In this document: positions 8,773 through 14,050 of the stretch, piece after piece
Layout of the letters: every line of letters begins with the position of its first letter
Position numbering within the stretch: position 1 is the first letter of the stretch
Source: Auxenochlorella pyrenoidosa
Lineage: Eukaryota > Chlorophyta > Trebouxiophyceae > Chlorellales > Chlorellaceae
Assembly (NCBI GenBank): GCA_001430745.1
Contig: KQ481945.1
Location: 473,460-487,509, forward strand
DNA length: 14,050 nucleotides
Reading direction: 5' to 3'
Notes under the pieces: generated by a model
Seen by the model: the letters and a program-made list of their open reading frames with translations, nothing else
What the model was told of the DNA's origin: nothing
The model's database searches: none
Made by a program: the position numbers and the translations under genes

Positions 8773-10514
8773 ATGGCTGGCATTGGACAGAAGGCAAGGG
8801 GCGGTCACCCTCCTCCACCGAGCTCGACAAGCCTTGGATGCTGTGCCAGCCCTGCCACTCACTGCTGCACCCACCTGGCACCCTGCAGGTGAAGGAGACG
8901 CTGGGCCTGGGCGAGGCCAAGGCGGAGCGCGCGGCTGAGCGAACCACCGGACACCCCCACCACAAGCACACTGGCGTGGGCACCACTGCTGAGCGGCCTG
9001 GCACCGAGTACACCGGTGGGGTGGCCGGCGGGCAAGCCTACACTGGCACGGCGGTGAGCGGCGGCAAGGTTGGCGCTGCCTTGTCCCAGCCTGTGCTGCC
9101 CACAGATGCCTCCCTGCATTGCATTAAATACCCTATGCGCGCTCGAAAGTAGAAGACTCCACAGCCGGGTACGTGGCCACCGATACGGGTGGGCATGCCG
9201 CCGGCGAGAGGGGAGCGCCTGCTCGCCTCCCAGCCCCTGCCGCACTCCACTGCCGTGTCCACCACAACCTGTGCTTCCCCTGGCTCCTGCAGGGCACCGC
9301 AGGCGCCTATGGCACGGAGGGCTACGAGGCGCGCACCGCCACCGTGGACGTGCCGGTAGTGCAGCAGGTGGGGAGCGGGGAGCTGGCTCGAGGTGTGTGC
9401 TCTGCTGCCCTGCACTGGTTGTGTCCAGCTGCCTGCACGCCCTGCTGAAGCGGTTGCTGGGCCCACTTTCATTTGACCCATGCCTATTTTGTGGAGATGA
9501 TGTGCCGGGCCTGCTGCCAGCATGCTCACAGCTGACCTCCATTCCCCTGCCCTGCTCCCTCCCACCCCGCAGACCACCACCACCACCGCCGCAGCACCGG
9601 TGGCTACGCGTGGCGAGGGTGAGGTGTGCGGTGCCGAGTACTTCACAAAAGTGAGCACACGAAGGGCAGGAGGGGGCAGGCCCGCACAGACGGTGGCTGT
9701 GCATGCCGGTGCAGCTTGGCACAGCTGTGACATCCTGCATCATCTCCCTGCCCTCCGATGCTGGCTTCTTCACTGCGCATTAGTTATGCCACCTGATTAT
9801 TGCCTCAAGTGCCCCTGCATCTCCCCCACTCTTCCCCCTCACAGGTGGAGGACCGCCCCGTCGTGAAGGAGCGGGTGGAGAAAATCCTGGAGCACCGCCC
9901 GGTGGAGAAGGAGTTTGTGGTGAGGGGTGGGGTGGGATGGGGTGCAACCAGGGGAAACAGGAATGCCAGGGCCCGTGCATACAAGGGGCGGGGTTGAGGG
10001 TACCCGAGGTGGTAGGGGGTTTGTGGGTGGATGGGTTGACGGCACACCAGTTTGCAGATGCCTGCCCGCCTGCCGTTAGAAACCCCATACAGCAGGTTTG
10101 GGCTCAAGCCGGCCTCTCAAATTGCAAGGCCCCGCCGCATCTCCCTCCCCGCCCTCCAGGTCGAGACGCGCGCCACGGGGGTGGAGCGCGAGGTTGGCGG
10201 GGGCGAGGTGGAGCACCTGGGCACCACGGTGAGGGGCAGGAGGAGGGAGTCGGGGCAGAAGGAGGGGTGGCAGAGCGGGTGGGTCGGTCGAATGTATTGC
10301 TTGAGAGCAGCCTTGGCAAAGTGCTGCAGAGTGCAGAAGGCAGGTAAGCTGGCCAGAAAGGCAAGGCGGGGTGGTGTGGTGCAGCCGGCAGGGCTGCATG
10401 CATCCCTTCTGCTGTTCCTTGCAATCATCCATCTTATCACCATGTGCTCACTTTTCCACGCTGGCGCAGGAGCGCATCGTGAGCGTGACCCCGCCCTCCG
10501 CCCCCTGCGAGTGA
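8773..10514 (+). CDS. LEA/dehydrin-like charged stress protein, tandem copy 2 (seven exons)
   Basis: Exons: 8773-8793, 8889-9053, 9293-9367, 9573-9650, 9845-9919, 10160-10228 and 10470-10514 (TGA), 175 residues, every intron phase 0 with an AG acceptor. MAGIGQK joins VKETLGLG across a GC-AG intron (AAG/GCAAGG). Exon 2 is 34 codons longer than in copy 1 and adds an Ala/Glu-rich and Gly/Thr/His-rich stretch (AERAAERTTGHPHHKHTGVG). Then come GTAGAYGTEGYEAR, VDVPVVQQ, a Thr run, CGAEYFTK, EDRPVVKERVEKILEHRPVE, ETRATGVERE, EHLGTT and ERIVSVTPPSAPCE. The product should be a soluble, largely disordered protein; a protective role under water, cold or salt stress is inferred from composition and the K-segment-like N-terminus. 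Exons 5-7 match copy 1 in length and closely in sequence, while introns do not, so the duplication is not recent. I find no clear TGTAA after the stop. Confidence 0.86.
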
Positions 10515-10765
10515 GCGGCGGAGGACCACCGCTTCGGGAGCCTGCTGGAAGGCAGGCCGGCTGGAGCGGGCTACGTCGCCTCTTTGAGTGGCCCTCCCTG
10601 TTGAAGGCCTGGCCTGGCAGGGGTTTTCGAGATGCGGCTGTGAGCTGCAAGGCTCAGCAGCTGGCTGATCGGCTTGGGGTGCTGGGTGAACCCAACCAAA
10701 GGAGCTAGCGACGCTCTTGTTGCTTTGTCTGACGAGGGCTGACTGCCCACGGCCATCTGCATGCG

Positions 10766-10799
10766 TTGTTTGATCCTGTGTTTTGTTTGATCCTGTGTT
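10766..10799. repeat. 17-bp tandem duplication
   Basis: TTGTTTGATCCTGTGTT occurs twice head to tail (10766-10782, 10783-10799), in non-coding sequence downstream of tandem copy 2. Confidence 0.9.
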
Positions 10800-10845
10800 G
10801 CAATGAAGAGTGGCTACCTGAGCGCAACAGCACAGCACCAAAGGA

Positions 10846-10869
10846 GGGGGGGGGGGGGGGGGGGGGGGG
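10846..10869. repeat. Homopolymer run of 24 G
   Basis: Uninterrupted G from 10846 to 10869. It lies 24 bases past the last VPS10 exon on the minus strand, within what should be its intron. Runs of this length are hard to sequence and assemble, so the length is unreliable and the position is a possible join. Confidence 0.95.
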
Positions 10870-10893
10870 TCGCAAGCAACGCAGCGCACTCAC

Positions 10894-13800
10894 CCGCCAG
10901 TCGGAGGCGAGCAGGTCTTTGACGTCGATGGTAAACATGCGCCCCGGCGGGGAGCTGCCGCCCATGAAGGTGCAGTTGGGGTGGGTGGTGCTCTTCAGGC
11001 AGGCCTGGCCGTGCACCAGGAACAGGTGGTCTGCTGCTTTGGGGTCCACCCTGCAGGTGTGGCGGGGTACACGCATGGAGCCTGAAATGCACTTGATTGA
11101 TTTTGATGCAGGGTGGCGAGGGGCGGCGGTCAGGGCCAGAGGAGGTTGCAGCGAGGGGCTCGCAAGCATTTCAGCGTGCAACACGCACGGAGCTTCCCTG
11201 AACCCTATCCAGCCCGGCCCAACTTGCCGGATGTTCTCAATCAGGATGCTCTCGGGCAGCGCTACGTCGTGCCAGCAGGCGCCCTGGTCCACGCTGAACT
11301 GCACCACGTTGGTGGGACCCTCCGCCTTGTGGGGGGCCATCACGATGAGGCCGCCGTTGTTGCCAAACTCATAAATGCCTGCAGGGTGAGCGCGCGAAGC
11401 GGGTGGGGCACCATGCATGGCAGCTCTGCAGCCCGCGGGGGCGTGACGGCTGCGCCCATGCTGCTGCTGGCCTGCATGACGGCATGAGAACTGAGCAAGC
11501 GCGGCAATGCCGACGTGGACCTGGCCCCACACAGCTTGACCGCCCGCTGCAGCAGCCCCCCCGCCCCCCTTCTTCTCTCCGCTGGCGGCAACGCCCGCGC
11601 TGGGCCCACAACGCTTGGGCAGCCGGGGCTCTGCAGGGGCGACAACATTGTGAGCCAGAAGAGCAAGATCGTGAGAACCCACCGACATAGTCGGCAACGT
11701 CCTCCCAGGACAGGCCGGCGTCGCGCGACAGGTAGGTGCACGTGGCGCCGCTCTTGAAGTCCAGGTGCGGGCCCACGTTGCCGGTGGCGATCACCAGGCC
11801 GGGGGTGGCCTCGTGGGAGTAGAAGTTGGGGCGGGGGCCTGCGGGGGGGGGGGCACCAGGGAACTAGGCCCATGCATGCATACAAGCGGCGGCACACAAA
11901 GCAGGCATGGATGAGCGCGGCGGCTCGCAGCACCCAGGGCTCGCTGTGCAGATGGACGCTGGTAGGGGCAGCGCCCTGCGCGCTGCCCACCATGACCCAC
12001 GAACCTCTGGCCGTGCGTCCCCCCCACAGCTCGCCACACCGCATCCATCCCCTGGCAGCCATGCCGCCCCCCTTGCGCGGGGACAGCGCGCTCAACATGC
12101 AACCACAAGGACAGGCGCAAGGGGCCCTCACCCTCTGGGGCGAACCAGCTGGTGGGGCCGTGCAGGTGCAGGCGGCACTGGTTGTCGGGCGCCCCCGGCT
12201 TGCACGTGTTGCACTGCGGGTTGGTGAAACGCTCGGGCCGGGAGAGCGGCTGCCAGTCGCCGCCGCCGTTCAGCGACAGGCGGGTCTGCAGGCACCGGCC
12301 GGGGGTTGGGTTGGGCACCGTTGGTGCTGCTGGCAGCAATAACGTGACACCGCACCGTGCTGCCGGGACACCTGTGGCAGGCGGCTCCAGTCCATCCCAG
12401 CAGCTGCTTCTGCAGGCCTCGGCAGGGCTCTGCTGCCACCAGACGGCTTGAAAACAATGAAAACAAGGAAAAGGTAAAACAAATACGTAAACAAAGGGAA
12501 CCGTGCGCGCCTGCAGGAAGTCTGTGTAGCTCTTGGTGGCGCCCATGGCGGCGTCGTCCACCTGGTTGGCGATGAACATGCCCTGCAGCCAGCACCCGGG
12601 GAAAGCACAGGGGCGCGGGTCAGACACTCCTCAGCACGAACCGATGCCGCCTCGCCGCTGTCGTCGCGCGGCGCCAGACTAGGCTGAAGGTGCTTGCCAG
12701 CTTGGAGGGTGGCAGGGTGCAGGGCAGTGGGCGGCACGGCGCTCACCGGGATACCCTCCACCCGGGAGAAGTCGGTGATGAACTCACGGCGGTACACGCT
12801 GCGCAGGCTGCGGTACGGGAATGGGCGGGTGGGAGGGGTGGGCAACGTGCGGTGGGTTGGTGCATTAGGGTGTGCAGGCGCAGGGTGGAGGAGCACTGCA
12901 CGGAATCTGGGTGACGATGGCTGCGCCAGGCAGGGACCCAAGTGAGCAGGAGGGCAGGAGAGCCGCCAGAAAGGAGCAGAAGTTGCGCTGCAGCGGGCAG
13001 GGGTGGAGCCTGCAGCCCGCAGTGCCGCCCACCTGACGGTGTAGAAGGACGCGTTGTAGGCGGGTGCGTAGGCGTCAGAGGTGGGCGAGTCAGACTGCGG
13101 GCCCTTGCTGCCGGGCTCGGCGTGGTCTGCAGCAGGGCACGGGGCGATCGGCTTGCAGCCGCCTTGGCACGCATGCGACCGGCCCTTGCCGTGTCCCACC
13201 CTGCTGCTGCCCAATATACTAAACGCCCCCCCCTCCCCCCCCCCTCGTGCCCCGCGCACCCAGCCTTGACGCCTAACGCCTGTCTGCCTGCGCTCACGTG
13301 CCCCGCGCTGCGCGCTCTGCACGCTCTCGATCCGCAGCCAGCCTGTGCTCATTCCCCCTCACCCGCCAGGATGAAGGCGGCGCTCTGGTCGTGGGTGTGG
13401 ATCATGTTGTACCCGTCGTCCTCCAGGTTGACCGGCAGGCACACCTCGGCAAACTCGTCGCCATCGGCGTCAGACACATACATGGTGACTGCACGCAGGC
13501 GGGGTGAGGGGGTGGGTGGGTAGGTGGTTGGGTGGGGGGTGGGGGGCGCTGCGACGCTCATGCGCAGGCCACTGGCGCACTGCATCAGGCACGTGCGCGC
13601 GAACTGCACGCCGGCAGGTGGTCAAGAGCCGGGGCACGGCTGCAGAATCATAGCGAGGCGGCAAGGTTCCCGGAGGCGTCTTCCAAGCGCAAGGCGGCGC
13701 CGGCTGCTGCCCTGGCACGGCAACACGCCTGTCATGGCCCCCCAAGCCCAGCCCTGCCAAGCTCAGTCAAGCCAAGCCAAACCCCGCGCCGCCCACCTGT

Positions 13801-13899
13801 GCGCCCGCTGACCGACTCCTTGGGAGCCTTGCGGGCCTTGCCATCCGGCCCCACAGGGCACTCGGAGGGGACAGCCAGGTACACCTTGCGCGCCACAAT
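10894..13899 (-). CDS. Sortilin/VPS10-domain receptor, nine internal exons, partial at both ends
   Basis: Exons on the minus strand: 13899-13797, 13488-13363, 13126-13033, 12807-12747, 12582-12511, 12285-12132, 11838-11683, 11378-11228 and 11050-10894, about 358 residues with phases agreeing throughout (1,1,2,0,0,1,1,2,0). Three Asp-boxes of a VPS10 beta-propeller are visible: SLNGGGDW, SRDAGLSW and SVDQGACW. Other family marks are CRLHLHG, FYSHEATPGLVIATGNVG, IYEFGNNGGLIVMAP and GRMFTIDVKDLLASDW. VPS10 receptors bind lumenal cargo and sort it between Golgi and endosome/vacuole. The 5' exons lie beyond the right edge. The last exon ends at a strong GTGAGT donor, but no following exon for the 10-cysteine module, transmembrane helix or tail is found. 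The intron after 11228 is GC-AG (CCG/GCAAGT, confirmed by phase). The intron after 12511 is either GC-AG (CAG/GCGCGC) or uses a GT nine bases on (ACG/GTTCCC), which adds three residues. Confidence 0.9.
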
Positions 13900-14050
13900 C
13901 TGCACAGGCAGCATACACAGCATGGCCGCAAGGCTGGTGGGTGGTGCTGGCCCGGCAGCAGTGCCGACCCATCTGCTGGCCCTGCACTTGCCATTGCAGC
14001 ACAGCCGCCAGGGTTCACACGAGTGCAGCAACCGCAGGCGCTCGCCTCGT
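13900..14050 (-). other. Intron sequence of the VPS10 gene at the window edge
   Basis: Minus-strand sequence upstream of the exon beginning at 13899 ends in a CTGTGCAG acceptor. The preceding exon is not recognisable in these 151 bases and is presumably outside the window. Confidence 0.5.

Larger units (their letters stand above)
10515..10893. other. Convergent intergenic region, no gene recognised
   Basis: Lies between the stop of tandem copy 2 and the last recognisable exon of the VPS10 gene on the other strand. It contains a 17-bp tandem duplication and a run of 24 G. The minus strand should hold the next VPS10 exon, but I find no reading with the cysteines or membrane span expected there; a 61-codon frame at 10762-10571 is open but resembles nothing. 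Confidence 0.5.

Noticed and set aside
9160..9290. Extra exon (ATDTGGHAAGERG) in intron 2 of tandem copy 2
   Set aside because: The frame is open into exon 3, but the only nearby acceptor gives the wrong phase and copy 1 has no counterpart.
1..14050. tRNA, rRNA, CRISPR array or bacterial operon structure
   Set aside because: No cloverleaf, spaced repeat array or Shine-Dalgarno-led gene series was seen, and the introns rule out a prokaryotic reading.

Overview
This is nuclear DNA from a eukaryote, most likely a green alga. The window is GC-rich. Its genes are cut into short exons by introns that mostly begin GTGAG/GTGGG and end in a pyrimidine tract plus CTGCAG. TGTAA, the usual chlorophyte poly(A) signal, lies downstream of two or three of the stop codons. 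A Chlorella-like (trebouxiophyte) source fits, but this is inferred from style, not from a species marker. Very long uninterrupted reading frames occur on both strands from composition alone, so genes here must be read by splicing: phase agreement between exons, family motifs and paralogue comparison.

Left part (1-2458, minus strand): a six-exon GT61-type glycosyltransferase with an N-terminal membrane anchor. All five splice junctions keep phase. Its 3' end runs off the left edge. Intron 4 holds an exact inverted copy of the intron 4/exon 5 boundary, giving a perfect 65-bp-stem hairpin inside the gene.

Middle-left (2921-6308, minus strand): phase-consistent exons of one or two genes I cannot name (2921-4053 and 4175-4502), then a decayed non-LTR retrotransposon reverse transcriptase (4709-6308). 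The RT catalytic motifs survive but it carries at least three frameshifts.

Middle-right (6623-10514, plus strand): two tandem paralogous seven-exon genes for small hydrophilic, charged, LEA/dehydrin-like proteins (about 142 and 175 aa). All introns are phase 0 and intron 1 is a GC-AG intron in both copies. The upstream copy has a second GC-AG intron and no AG acceptor before its exon 3.

Right part (10894-13899, minus strand): nine exons of a sortilin/VPS10-domain receptor with three Asp-box blades. It is open at its 5' end at the window edge. Its 3' end stops abruptly at a strong splice donor 24 bases from a run of 24 G, and no exon for the cysteine-rich module, membrane span or tail is visible.

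The genes do not form an operon-like pathway. The GT61 enzyme and the VPS10 receptor are both secretory-pathway proteins and the tandem pair looks stress-related; the proximity is probably incidental. The most unusual signals are the intragenic inverted exon copy, the cluster of four to five GC-AG introns, the acceptor loss in one tandem paralogue, and the truncated VPS10 gene at the G run.
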